Below are positions 17,508 to 26,254 of a stretch of DNA of 64,000 nt, in pieces (within the stretch, counting starts at the first letter, position 1; each line of letters opens with the position of its first letter). Source of the DNA: UBA6623 sp965226435 (GTDB lineage Bacteria > Acidobacteriota > Terriglobia > Bryobacterales > UBA6623). Both the position numbers and the translations under genes were made by a program. Location: assembly GCA_965226435.1 (NCBI GenBank), contig CBDDCY010000008.1:248001-312000 (forward strand), read 5' to 3'. The notes beneath the pieces were generated by a model. That model was not told where the DNA came from, did no database searches, and was given only the letters and a program-made list of their open reading frames with translations.

Positions 17508-20500
17508 TCACCGGAAATTTTCGACCAGCATGATGTCGGCCTCCAGTGGCTCGCGTTGGCCGAAGAGAATCGATCGGCCGTCGGGGGCGACGCTCATCGT
17601 GTCAACCGGCTGTCTCTCGAAATCATGGATCGGCTCGACGGCGCCCGTGGCAAAGCGGAGGAAATGAAACGTAAAGCCGTCTTCCGGAGTCGACGCGGGA
17701 GGGACAAAATAGACCCCGTCTTCGACGACATCATAGAGTTCTTGCTGCAAGGATTCGAGGACCTGCTCGGCATCCTCTTCCGTCTCTTCACTGCCTCCCC
17801 CAACCGGCATTCTCCACACAGAGTGGTTGGGGCCGCGCGCAAAGTAAAACCACTGGCCGTCGGGTGACTCCATGGTTGGCCGCGTCCCGGCTGTAACGAC
17901 CTGGGCGGGGCCTCCTCCCGCCGGCATCTTGAAAATCTGGGGATCCCCGCTCCGGTTTGAAAAGAAGTAGATCCACTCGCCGTTTCTCGACCAAGATGGC
18001 GCCGATTCCATCGACCGATCGCTCGTCAAGCGCCGCGGCGCGCCGCCCTCGGCGTCCACGACGTAGGCACCGAAATGCCCTTCGGCATCGGAACTGAATC
18101 CGATCCTCTTCCCATCGGGAGCCCAGCGTGGGGAGTCGGTCTGCGCACCAAGCGACGTCAACTGCATCGGGTTTGAACCGTCGCTGTCACACGTCCAAAT
18201 TTCCGAGGCCCCGGAGCGATACGAAACGAACGCGATGCGGTTGCCGTCAGGAGAATATCGCGGCTGTACGTCAAAGCGGGAAGAAGCAATCAACTTGACC
18301 GCCGTGCCGGTCACGCCGTCGGCGACGGGCAGGTTCAGGCGGTAGATGTTTATGTTGAAGTTAGGCACTATATACGCGAGCCGATTCCCCTGACGGGAGA
18401 CAATCGGCCCAAATCCCACCTCCCCAAACGGCAGCCGCTCGGGCGAGGCGGTTCCCGATACCGGCACTCTCCAAAGACTTGAGGTGCTAAGAGACCCCGC
18501 CGCGAAAACAATGTCGCGGCCGTCGGAAGTGAAACTTTGTGGCGTGGCCCCGCTCAGCTGCTCCATAAAGGTTCGGCGTCGAGGTTCGCCTTGCGGGTTC
18601 AAATCTTCGTCGAGATCCAGCAGATAGAGATCGGTTTTTAACGCGGAGCCGTAGCGGGAAAAGGCGAGCATGCGACCGTCGGGAGAAAAGGCGGGCAAGA
18701 CGTCGCCTATGATCGAGTCTTTGGGCGGCCAAGTGAGCCTTCGCCTTTCGCCGGAATCCACCGAGAGCAAGAATACGCTCAACCGCCCGGGCGAATCCTC
18801 CTCCCAATCGCACACCGCCAGCCAAGTGCTGTCGGGAGACCAGGCCAGACAGGTCCCCATCGAATAAGTAAAGGGAACCCGCGTCTCCGCGAGTTTGCGT
18901 TCCCTCCCGCCAAGAGGGGCAATCAGGTAGAGTCCCATCTTCTCTCCGGCTTCGGGCCGTCCGCGGAGAAAGGCGATCCAGCGGCCGTCCGGCGACCAGG
19001 CGAGGCTGCCATCCATGGCGGGATGGGTGGTCAGTCGCAGAGGGGGCCCGGGCCCGACCACCTTGACGTAAATGTCGAAACTCTCCGTATTCCCCCCGGT
19101 CCATGCGAAGGCCACTTGGTTGCCGTCGGGGGAAAATGAACCGACGGCCTCATAGCCCGGGTAGCTGGTGAGCGGAACCGGCCGCATGGGTTCCAGGGGT
19201 TCTTCGGTGGTCGTCGGCCGGAAGTTCCAAAAGGCCGCGGCGGCGATCATTAGCACAGCCGCCGCGGCCGCGCCAGCCCATACCTTGGTCGATCTCCCTT
19301 GTCGCTGGCGGGGGCGGGGACGAACCGCGCCGGGGGTCGTTCGCAGTCGCTCTGCCCCGCTCGGCTGTTCCTTCTGTAACTCGCGCAGGTCGACCAGCAC
19401 ATCGTCGACATGCTGATAGCGCTCGTCGCGGTCCTTCGCCAGAGCCTTATCGATCAAATAGTCAAGCTCGATTGGCACACCGGTTCGCAGGGCCGTCAGC
19501 GGATCCGGGTCGGCATGCAAAATCGAGTGCATCATCGCCTGTTGGACGTCGCCCCGGAACGGCAATCGTCCGCCGACCATCTCATAGAGCACCACGCCCA
19601 GCGACCAGATATCGGTCCGGCGGTCCACCTTCTCCCAGCGAGCTTGCTCGGGGGACATATAGGCCGGCGTGCCGAGGGTGGTTCCGGTTTTCGTCAGTTG
19701 GTCGGGGTCGGCGAGCTGCGCCAGCCCGAAGTCGACGATCTTGACTTGTCCGCTCGTGGTCAGCAGGATGTTGGCGCTCTTGATGTCACGGTGCACGACG
19801 CCTTTCTCGTGCGCGGCTTGGAGCGCCTGGGCGGTTTGCGCCGCGATGTCGAAAGCTTCGTCGAGCGGCAGGGGGCTGCCGCCAATCTTCTTGTCGAGAC
19901 TTTGCCCCTCGATAAAGGCCATGGCGATGAAGATCTGTCCATCGACCTCGGCAATTTCATGAACCGTGCAGATGTTGGGATGATCGACCGCCGCGGCGGC
20001 CTCGGCTTCGCGACGGAAGCGTTTTTTGGCCTCGGGGTCTTGGGTCAGCCGAGGGGCGAGAAACTTGAGGGCGACGGTTCGGTTGAGGTTTGTATCGAGG
20101 GCCTTGTAGACCACGCCCATCCCGCCTTCGCCCAATTTTTCGAGCAGGCGGTAGTGGGAAATGACGTGCTCCGCGGCAGCTCCCTCGGGCAGGCCGACGA
20201 TTTCGGCCGAGGCATTGACCTGCTCGACGACCTGCTCGACCGCGCCGATGAAGCGGTACCCCCGCCGCGGCAGAGTTTCGATAAAGCGTGGCCTCTCGGC
20301 GGAATCGTTCAGCGCCTGTCGCAATCTGCGGACAGCGCTATTGACGCCGTCTTCGAAATCAACGAAGGTGCTGTCGGGCCAAAGCCGTTCGCGAAGCGCG
20401 TCCCGAGTGACGAGCTTCCCGGGGCGTTCGAGCAACGCGGCGAGAATTTGAAACGACTGCTCTTGCAGCCGAATCTTGACGCCGCCCTTGCGAAGTTCGC

Positions 20501-20540
20501 CGGTTTTCAGATTCAGTTCGAAGGTTTCAAACCGCACCAC
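17508..20540 (-). CDS. Winged-helix/Ser-Thr kinase/PD40-propeller sensor protein A
   Basis: A 1010-residue one-component signalling protein. Order: OmpR/CadC-type winged helix (residues ~1-95; RPGKLVTRDALRERLWPDS, RRGYRFIG), a Hanks-type kinase (~125-390; LGEGGMGVVYKALD, VALKFL, HRDIKSAN, DFGLAQL, GTPAYMSPEQ), a single TM (AAAAAVLMIAAAAFW, ~415), then a periplasmic TolB-like propeller of PD40 repeats (FSPDGNQVAFA, WSPDGRWIAFLRG, APDGKRIGFS and others). All catalytic residues are present. Start is a GTG at 20540: at the position where paralogue B (33147) has ATG this gene has ATC. It shares promoter and 3' end with locus B at 30014-33147, so the two are duplicates. Confidence 0.92.
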   Translation of the reverse strand: MVRFETFELNLKTGELRKGGVKIRLQEQSFQILAALLERPGKLVTRDALRERLWPDSTFVDFEDGVNSAVRRLRQALNDSAERPRFIETLPRRGYRFIGAVEQVVEQVNASAEIVGLPEGAAAEHVISHYRLLEKLGEGGMGVVYKALDTNLNRTVALKFLAPRLTQDPEAKKRFRREAEAAAAVDHPNICTVHEIAEVDGQIFIAMAFIEGQSLDKKIGGSPLPLDEAFDIAAQTAQALQAAHEKGVVHRDIKSANILLTTSGQVKIVDFGLAQLADPDQLTKTGTTLGTPAYMSPEQARWEKVDRRTDIWSLGVVLYEMVGGRLPFRGDVQQAMMHSILHADPDPLTALRTGVPIELDYLIDKALAKDRDERYQHVDDVLVDLRELQKEQPSGAERLRTTPGAVRPRPRQRQGRSTKVWAGAAAAAVLMIAAAAFWNFRPTTTEEPLEPMRPVPLTSYPGYEAVGSFSPDGNQVAFAWTGGNTESFDIYVKVVGPGPPLRLTTHPAMDGSLAWSPDGRWIAFLRGRPEAGEKMGLYLIAPLGGRERKLAETRVPFTYSMGTCLAWSPDSTWLAVCDWEEDSPGRLSVFLLSVDSGERRRLTWPPKDSIIGDVLPAFSPDGRMLAFSRYGSALKTDLYLLDLDEDLNPQGEPRRRTFMEQLSGATPQSFTSDGRDIVFAAGSLSTSSLWRVPVSGTASPERLPFGEVGFGPIVSRQGNRLAYIVPNFNINIYRLNLPVADGVTGTAVKLIASSRFDVQPRYSPDGNRIAFVSYRSGASEIWTCDSDGSNPMQLTSLGAQTDSPRWAPDGKRIGFSSDAEGHFGAYVVDAEGGAPRRLTSDRSMESAPSWSRNGEWIYFFSNRSGDPQIFKMPAGGGPAQVVTAGTRPTMESPDGQWFYFARGPNHSVWRMPVGGGSEETEEDAEQVLESLQQELYDVVEDGVYFVPPASTPEDGFTFHFLRFATGAVEPIHDFERQPVDTMSVAPDGRSILFGQREPLEADIMLVENFR

Positions 20541-20631
20541 CTTCGAAATTTGAATCGAATCGGGGATCGAAACGTCGGACCTCTCCCCATGTCCGTTCGC
20601 GATTCACGACTTGCCGTTGGAATTCAGGGGA

Positions 20632-20637
20632 ATTATA
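20632..20637 (-). promoter_or_regulatory. Predicted -10 hexamer TATAAT upstream of kinase A
   Basis: A perfect TATAAT on the minus strand ~92 bases upstream of the GTG start. The surrounding ~70 bp (to 20580) is nearly identical upstream of kinase locus B, so it is conserved as a unit. No good -35 is visible. Confidence 0.4.
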
Positions 20638-20822
20638 GCGCTTTCGGCGAGGCTCGCCGCATACCGCTTCTAGGAACGTCTAGGGCGGGAGCAGAGGCTT
20701 GGCCGCGGGTCGATGATCTAACCCCGGGGGGGCGTTCACGCGAAAGGGGGCGATTCTTTTCCGGGCGCTTTGCTTCCGCCACCGTCCCGTGTGCTGAACG
20801 GCCTCGTGGCATACCGCTTACT

Positions 20823-20882
20823 AACGTGCGCGGCTCAGTTTGGGTTGTTTCGCGGCTCGTAACGTGCGCGGCTCAGTTTGGG
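20823..20882 (+). repeat. Direct repeat, two 22-bp copies with 38-bp period
   Basis: The unit AACGTGCGCGGCTCAGTTTG followed by GG occurs at 20823-20844 and again at 20861-20882, separated by 16 bp. The first copy overlaps the dispersed repeat described at 20809-20836. Confidence 0.7.
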
Positions 20883-21022
20883 GCTTGCTTCGGCGGCGGG
20901 GCTCCGCTATGTTGACCGTAGGAAACCTTGGGGGCGGAGTGGGCGTCTGTTTAGCATGGCCGCCCGGTGTCCCGGCTCCGGGTGAAGATATGGGTGTGCA
21001 TTTCCTTGGAAGGAACCGCGTC

Positions 21023-21862
21023 ATGAAACGAATTGGACGGATGAAACGAATCGGCGGATGGATGGGGCTTCCCGTTGTCGCGCTGTCCCTGTCTCTGGGC
21101 TCGACCCCGCTCAAGGCCGCCGATGCCGCGACCGTGGGCGACCTGCCGATGCCGGTGGAAGACATCATTCGGGAATTCGTAGGCAAGGAAACCGAGTTCG
21201 CCAAGGCCCGGCAAAACTACACCTACCGCCAGACGGTGAAGATTTACGAGTATGACGAGGTCGGCGGCGTGCGCGGTAAATTCCACGTCGTGCAGGACAT
21301 TATCTTCAGCGCCGGCGGCAAGCGGACCGAGAGGGTCGTTTACGCCCCGGTCCCGACTCTCAAGAACATTTTGATGACGCCCGAGGATTTGGAAGATATC
21401 CGATCGGTCCAGCCTTTCGTCATGACCAACGACGAATTACCGAACTATCACGTTCGCTATCTAGGGCCGCAGCGAGTCGACGAGCTCGACACCTACGTGT
21501 TTTCGGTGAAGCCGAAACAGATGATCAAGGGCGAGCGCTATTTCGTGGGGCAAATTTGGGTCGACCAGCAGGACCTCCAGATCGTCAAGACCGACGGCAA
21601 GGCGGAAGGTGTTCTCAAGAAAAAGCAGGATCAGCAGTTTCCTCGATTCGAAACCTATCGCGATCAGATCGACGGCAAGTATTGGTTCCCCATCTATACG
21701 CGCGCCGACGATACGCTGCACTTTAAGAGCGGCGATCAGAAGATCCGCATGATCATCAAATACGAAGATTACAAGCGGTTCGGCAGCGACGTGGATATCA
21801 CCTTTGGCGAGATCGTCGACGAGACCGAAAAGCAGGAGCCCGAGAAGCAACCTGAGGAGTAG
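21023..21862 (+). CDS. Secreted outer-membrane lipoprotein-sorting-like protein
   Basis: 279 residues; ATG at 21023 with GGAAGGAA upstream. An N-terminal signal peptide (GLPVVALSLSLGSTPLKA) is followed by a soluble beta-rich region with YRQTVKIYEYDE, RTERVVYAPVPTLK, VDELDTYVFSVKPKQM, VGQIWVDQQDLQIVKTDGKAE and YWFPIYTRADDTLHF, the pattern of LolA/LppX-like clam folds. Very similar proteins are, to my knowledge, common in Acidobacteria but uncharacterised. The C-terminus is Glu/Lys rich. No lipobox Cys. A role in carrying a lipid or sensing the envelope is only a guess. Confidence 0.72.
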   Translation: MKRIGRMKRIGGWMGLPVVALSLSLGSTPLKAADAATVGDLPMPVEDIIREFVGKETEFAKARQNYTYRQTVKIYEYDEVGGVRGKFHVVQDIIFSAGGKRTERVVYAPVPTLKNILMTPEDLEDIRSVQPFVMTNDELPNYHVRYLGPQRVDELDTYVFSVKPKQMIKGERYFVGQIWVDQQDLQIVKTDGKAEGVLKKKQDQQFPRFETYRDQIDGKYWFPIYTRADDTLHFKSGDQKIRMIIKYEDYKRFGSDVDITFGEIVDETEKQEPEKQPEE

Positions 21863-21994
21863 CCGGTACCGGCCGTAGGGCTGCGATTCACCCTCGCGTG
21901 CGGCCCCGCAATGCGCGGATCGATTCTTGCGGGCCCTGGTCCCTTGCCTATCGCTATCATGGTGTGAGTCCGGCTCATCGTCGAGTCGGCTGCC

Positions 21995-24900
21995 ATGTCC
22001 GATTCCGCTCTATCCGCCGCGATGACACCCGGCCGCTTGCTGCGGCGCTCGCTTCGCTATCACTTCGGCATCCATGTCGCCGTGGCCCTGGGGGTCGCGG
22101 TGGGCGCCGCTGTCTTGGCCGGAGCGCTGCTGGTGGGCGATTCGGTCAAGGGCAGCTTGCGCGGTTTGGCGCTCGACCGGTTGGGCGCGATCGACAACGC
22201 TCTCGTCGCCGACCGCTATTTTCGCGAAGCCCTGGCCGATGATTTGTCGGGGGTCGATCGCCTCTACCAATCGATCGACTCCGTTGTCCCGGCGATCTTC
22301 ATTCGCGGCAGCGCGCACAACCCCGATAGCGGCGCGCGGGCCTCGCGCGTCAACATCCATGGCGTCGACGAACGCTTTCTCGAGCTTTTCGACGCGCCGC
22401 TTTCGCTGCCCGGGAATCGTCAGATATTGCTCAACGAAACGTTGGCCCGTGAACTCGGCTTGGCGGCCGGGGATGCACTCTTGCTCCGCTTCCAAACCGA
22501 TACGTTGGTCCCGAGTGAATCGGTGATGGGGCGCAAGGAGGATAACGTTCGGACGCTGCGTCTGGAAGTGGCCGCCGTTGTTGCCGACCGGGGGTTGGGG
22601 CGCTTTGGGTTGTCGCCGAGTCAGCAACTTCCGTCGAATATTTTCTTGCCGCTCCAGACGCTGCAACGGGCGCTCGACCGGGAAGGCCGCGCGAACGCGA
22701 TCTTGACGGCGGGCGGCGTGATTTCCGATATCGCCGGGAATGCCGATACGCAGCCGCCGAAGATGATCGCCCGCCCGCCCGAGGACTTGAATCAGCTCTT
22801 GGGTATAGCGCTCGAGTTCGACGATCTGGGCCTGGCCGTTTCTACCACCCACGACGGCGTGATTTCGGTCACGACGGATCGCATTGTTCTCGAAACGGAA
22901 ACGGCCGCGGCCGCCGAAGCCGCGGCGCGGGCGGCCGATATGCCCGCGGTTGCTGTGTTGACCTACCTCGCGAATCGTACCTCCCTCGGCGAGCGCGGCT
23001 TCCCCTATTCGACGGTCACGGCCCTCGGCGGAGAAACCGACTCAGTGTTGAATCGATTAAGGCTGATGAACGGGAAGACTGCGCCGCGGGTCGGTCCCGG
23101 CGAAATTCTGCTCAACGAGTGGGCGGCGAAAGATCTCAAGGCCTCGGCGGGTGATCGGGTTTCGCTCGACTACTACGTGGTCGGCCCTCAGGGAACCCTC
23201 GATACCGAGAGTCGCCAATTCACGCTCAAGGGCGTCGTGCGGCTGGAAGGATTGGCGGTCGACGGCACCCTGGCTCCCCGCTACAAGGGCATGAGCGAAG
23301 CCGAGAGCATGGGCGATTGGGACCCGCCGTTTCCGGTGGACTTGAGTTTGATCCGTGAGATCGATGAAGTCTATTGGGACCGCTATCGTTCAGCGCCCAA
23401 GGCCTTCGTCTCGCTCGACGAGGCCAAGCAACTTTGGACCAGCCGTTTCGGTCAATTGACATCGATGCGCGTAGAGGCCGGCGAGGGGCGGACACCCGCC
23501 GAAGCGGTCGCGCGGTTCGAAGCTGAACTCAAGCGGCATCTCAACCCCGCCGCGCACGGCCTCGTTTTCCGACCCGTCAAGCAGCAGGCGCTGGCCGCGT
23601 CGAGCGGCGCGACCGACTTCTCGGGCCTCTTCATCGGCTTCAGCATGTTCCTGATCGCCTCGGCGGCGATGCTGGTAACGTTGCTTTTCCGGCTGGGCGT
23701 TGAGCGGCGTTCACGCGAGATCGGTCTGCTGCTTTCCACCGGACAAACGGTCGCCGCCGTGAGGCGTCTGCTGCTGAAAGAAGCCGCGCTGTTGACGGCG
23801 GCCGGATGCTTGATCGGCATCCCCGGCGCGGTCGCCTACGGCGCGTTGATGGTGTACGGATTGAGCACCTGGTGGAGCGACGCGGTGGGCGGGTCGTTCT
23901 TGGAACTCCACGTCACCCCCGCGAGTCTCGTCGGCGGGGTCGTTGGAGCTTTTCTGCTGATGCTCGTTTCGGTTTGGCTATCGGTGCGGAAACTGGCTCG
24001 CGTGAGTCCGCGCTCGATGTTGGCCGGAGCGGCGATGGATGACTCATCGGCGGCGGGCAAGAAAAAGTCGCGCGCCCGAGCGACAGCTTGGGTTTCCGCC
24101 GCGGCGGCTCTTGCGTTGTTGGGAATGGGTGCTACCCAAGGCGGCGCCGCCGCGGCCGGAGCTTTCTTCGGCGTGGGCGGGCTTTTGCTGGTCTCGGCCC
24201 TGGCCTGGTTTCGCCACCGCTTGCTGCAACCCGCGGGCGCGATCATCACCGGTCAGGGCGGAGCGGCGATCACTCGCCTGGGGGCGCGAAACGGCGCGCG
24301 CTACCCGACTCGCAGCGTGCTCTCCGCCGCGTTAGTGGCAAGCGCGACGTTTGTGATCGTTGCCGTCGCCCTGAATCGCCACGACGTCAGCTCCCAAGAA
24401 CCCTCGTTCTCATCCGGCGACGGCGGATTTCGCTGGATCGCCGAATCGGATTTGCCGCTCTACCGGGATCAGCTGACAGCCGCCGAGGAATTGCCCGCCA
24501 TGGAGGTCTTTTCCCTGCGCGTCAAACCAGGCGAGGATGCCAGTTGCCTGAATTTGTATCGTCCCTCGAAACCAACCCTGTTGGGCGCGCCACCCGAAAT
24601 GATCGAGCGCGGCGGCTTTGCCTTTCAAGGAACGCTCGCGGAAACCGCCGAGGAAGACGCGAACCCTTGGCTGCTGCTCGAAAGCGAGCGTGACGACGGC
24701 GCGATTCCGGTTTTCGGCGACATGAACTCCGTCATGTGGATCTTGCACCTGGGGTTGGGCGACACGCTGGAGATCGAAGACGCGCAAGGCCGACCGCGCC
24801 GGCTCGTCATTGCCGGGTTGCTTTCCCGCGGCGTCTTCCAATCGCAGTTGATTCTCTCGGAACAGCAATTCCTCGATATGTTTCCCGGGCACAGCGGTTA

Positions 24901-25408
24901 CAACCAGTTTTTAATCGAGACCGATTCGCGTGAGGCCGGGGCGTTGCTGGAAGTGCAATTCGCCGATCAGGGATTCGACGCCACGACGACCGCCGATCGC
25001 TTGGCCGGTTATCTAATTGTCGAAAACACTTATCTCAGCACCTTCCAGACTTTGGGTGGGTTGGGCTTGTTGCTCGGAACGCTGGGTTTGGCGGTGGTGA
25101 TGGTCCGCAACGTGATCGAGCGGCGTCGAGAATTGGCGCTGCTGCAAGCCGTCGGTTTCTCGCGGCGCTCGATTTCTTGGCTCGTGCTGGCGGAAAATGG
25201 CTTCTTGTTGGTGTTCGGGGTTTTGATTGGAGCGCTGACGGCTCTGCTCGCCGTGGCGCCGCATCTATTGGGAGGCTCGGCCGAACCGCCTTGGTTGTCG
25301 CTTTCGCTGACGCTGGCGGCGATCGTCGCCGTTGGGCTGCTGGCGGGAGCCGCGTCGGTGGCCGCCGGCCTCAAGACGCCGCTGCTGACCTCGCTGCGGC
25401 GCGAGTAA
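21995..25408 (+). CDS. FtsX-like ABC transporter permease, large form
   Basis: 1137 residues. One TM near residue 35 (VAVALGVAVGAAVLAGALL), a long MacB-type periplasmic domain, three TM segments at ~545-660 (GLFIGFSMFLIASAAMLVTL; YGALMVYGL; VVGAFLLMLVSVWLS), a TM pair ~695-730, a second periplasmic domain, and a final TM triplet at ~1010-1130 (GLGLLLGTLGLAVVMV; GFLLVFGVLIGALTALL; LAAIVAVGLLAGAAS). Two FtsX modules are thus fused. VERRSREIGLLLSTG and IERRRELALLQAVGFS are the conserved cytoplasmic coupling loops. The ATPase partner is not adjacent and must be encoded elsewhere. Confidence 0.87.
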   Translation: MSDSALSAAMTPGRLLRRSLRYHFGIHVAVALGVAVGAAVLAGALLVGDSVKGSLRGLALDRLGAIDNALVADRYFREALADDLSGVDRLYQSIDSVVPAIFIRGSAHNPDSGARASRVNIHGVDERFLELFDAPLSLPGNRQILLNETLARELGLAAGDALLLRFQTDTLVPSESVMGRKEDNVRTLRLEVAAVVADRGLGRFGLSPSQQLPSNIFLPLQTLQRALDREGRANAILTAGGVISDIAGNADTQPPKMIARPPEDLNQLLGIALEFDDLGLAVSTTHDGVISVTTDRIVLETETAAAAEAAARAADMPAVAVLTYLANRTSLGERGFPYSTVTALGGETDSVLNRLRLMNGKTAPRVGPGEILLNEWAAKDLKASAGDRVSLDYYVVGPQGTLDTESRQFTLKGVVRLEGLAVDGTLAPRYKGMSEAESMGDWDPPFPVDLSLIREIDEVYWDRYRSAPKAFVSLDEAKQLWTSRFGQLTSMRVEAGEGRTPAEAVARFEAELKRHLNPAAHGLVFRPVKQQALAASSGATDFSGLFIGFSMFLIASAAMLVTLLFRLGVERRSREIGLLLSTGQTVAAVRRLLLKEAALLTAAGCLIGIPGAVAYGALMVYGLSTWWSDAVGGSFLELHVTPASLVGGVVGAFLLMLVSVWLSVRKLARVSPRSMLAGAAMDDSSAAGKKKSRARATAWVSAAAALALLGMGATQGGAAAAGAFFGVGGLLLVSALAWFRHRLLQPAGAIITGQGGAAITRLGARNGARYPTRSVLSAALVASATFVIVAVALNRHDVSSQEPSFSSGDGGFRWIAESDLPLYRDQLTAAEELPAMEVFSLRVKPGEDASCLNLYRPSKPTLLGAPPEMIERGGFAFQGTLAETAEEDANPWLLLESERDDGAIPVFGDMNSVMWILHLGLGDTLEIEDAQGRPRRLVIAGLLSRGVFQSQLILSEQQFLDMFPGHSGYNQFLIETDSREAGALLEVQFADQGFDATTTADRLAGYLIVENTYLSTFQTLGGLGLLLGTLGLAVVMVRNVIERRRELALLQAVGFSRRSISWLVLAENGFLLVFGVLIGALTALLAVAPHLLGGSAEPPWLSLSLTLAAIVAVGLLAGAASVAAGLKTPLLTSLRRE

Positions 25409-25487
25409 GGAAGGTGCCGAAGGGGGCTCATCCGGCAACCCAAACGGTGCCGGCATAATAGCCCGAGGTAACCGCCGTCCCTGACCC

Positions 25488-26219
25488 ATGCCGCGCGCCT
25501 TCCTCATCGTCTATCCGTTCTTGATTCTCTACGTCACCGCGGCCACGCTGATTATGGTGCCGCTGACGTGGGTAATACGCGACATTGGGCCCTTGTATTG
25601 GGTCGCGCAAACGGGCGTACGCCTGGCCTTGCTGCTGTCGGGCGTGAAGGTGAGGATGGTCAACGAGGCCCTTGCCTTTGGGGAACTGCCCGCTGTGTTT
25701 GTGAGCAACCATGTCAGCAATATCGAGCCGGCCGCGCTGTTCATGGTCTTGCCCCGAATCGCGATTGTTCTGAAAAAAGAGTTGGGCCGCATCCCGCTGC
25801 TCGGCTATGTAATGAAGATGGGCCGCTTTATCTATGTCGACCGTAATGACCGCAATTCGCGGCGTCATGCGATCGAAGCCTCGGTGGCCGCTCTCAAGAC
25901 GGGAGAAAGTTCGCTGCTCGTTTTTCCCGAAGGCACGCGCAGTCCCGACGGCGAACTGCTGCCGTTTCGTCCCGGGCCTTTCACGATTGCGATCGAGGCG
26001 CAAACCCCGATCGTGCCGATCACCGTTCACGGCGCGCGCGAGCTGATGCCCAAGGGCTCGGTTCATATGAAACCGGGCCGGGTGGAACTGGTTTTTCACG
26101 AGCCGGTTCCGACGAAAGGATTGGCGAGCGAGCAACGCGGGGAATTGATGGATCGCGTTCGCGCCGTTATGGAAGAAGGCGTGTCGCGGGAGGCGGCTCG
26201 CCGCGGTCCCCCGCGCTGA
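25488..26219 (+). CDS. 1-acyl-sn-glycerol-3-phosphate acyltransferase (PlsC-like)
   Basis: 243 residues with an N-terminal TM (LIVYPFLILYVTAATLIMV). Acyltransferase blocks: VFVSNHVSNIEP in place of the usual NHx4D motif, KKELGRIPLLGYVMKMG, VFPEGTRSPDGEL and TPIVPITVHGAREL. The catalytic His is followed by x4 then Glu instead of Asp. It makes phosphatidic acid from lysophosphatidic acid at the inner membrane in typical members. It is 79 bp downstream of the FtsX permease. Confidence 0.87.
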   Translation: MPRAFLIVYPFLILYVTAATLIMVPLTWVIRDIGPLYWVAQTGVRLALLLSGVKVRMVNEALAFGELPAVFVSNHVSNIEPAALFMVLPRIAIVLKKELGRIPLLGYVMKMGRFIYVDRNDRNSRRHAIEASVAALKTGESSLLVFPEGTRSPDGELLPFRPGPFTIAIEAQTPIVPITVHGARELMPKGSVHMKPGRVELVFHEPVPTKGLASEQRGELMDRVRAVMEEGVSREAARRGPPR

Positions 26220-26254
26220 CCGGCCGAGAGCCGGGCGCTGCCGGCGCGATGAAA

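Larger units (their letters stand above)
20541..21022. other. Intergenic region between divergent kinase A and the 279-residue protein
   Basis: No gene supported. It holds the kinase promoter region, two copies of the short dispersed repeat (20659-20680 degenerate, 20809-20836 good) and the tandem repeat at 20823-20882. An open frame crossing from the kinase gene on the plus strand is a shadow. Confidence 0.6.

Noticed and set aside
19410..20915. Long plus-strand frame of 501 codons
   Set aside because: Antisense to the winged-helix/kinase gene; it shows no domain and mirrors the codon pattern of the real gene.
22010..22852. Minus-strand frame within FtsX permease
   Set aside because: Shadow of the permease in high G+C DNA; no motif.
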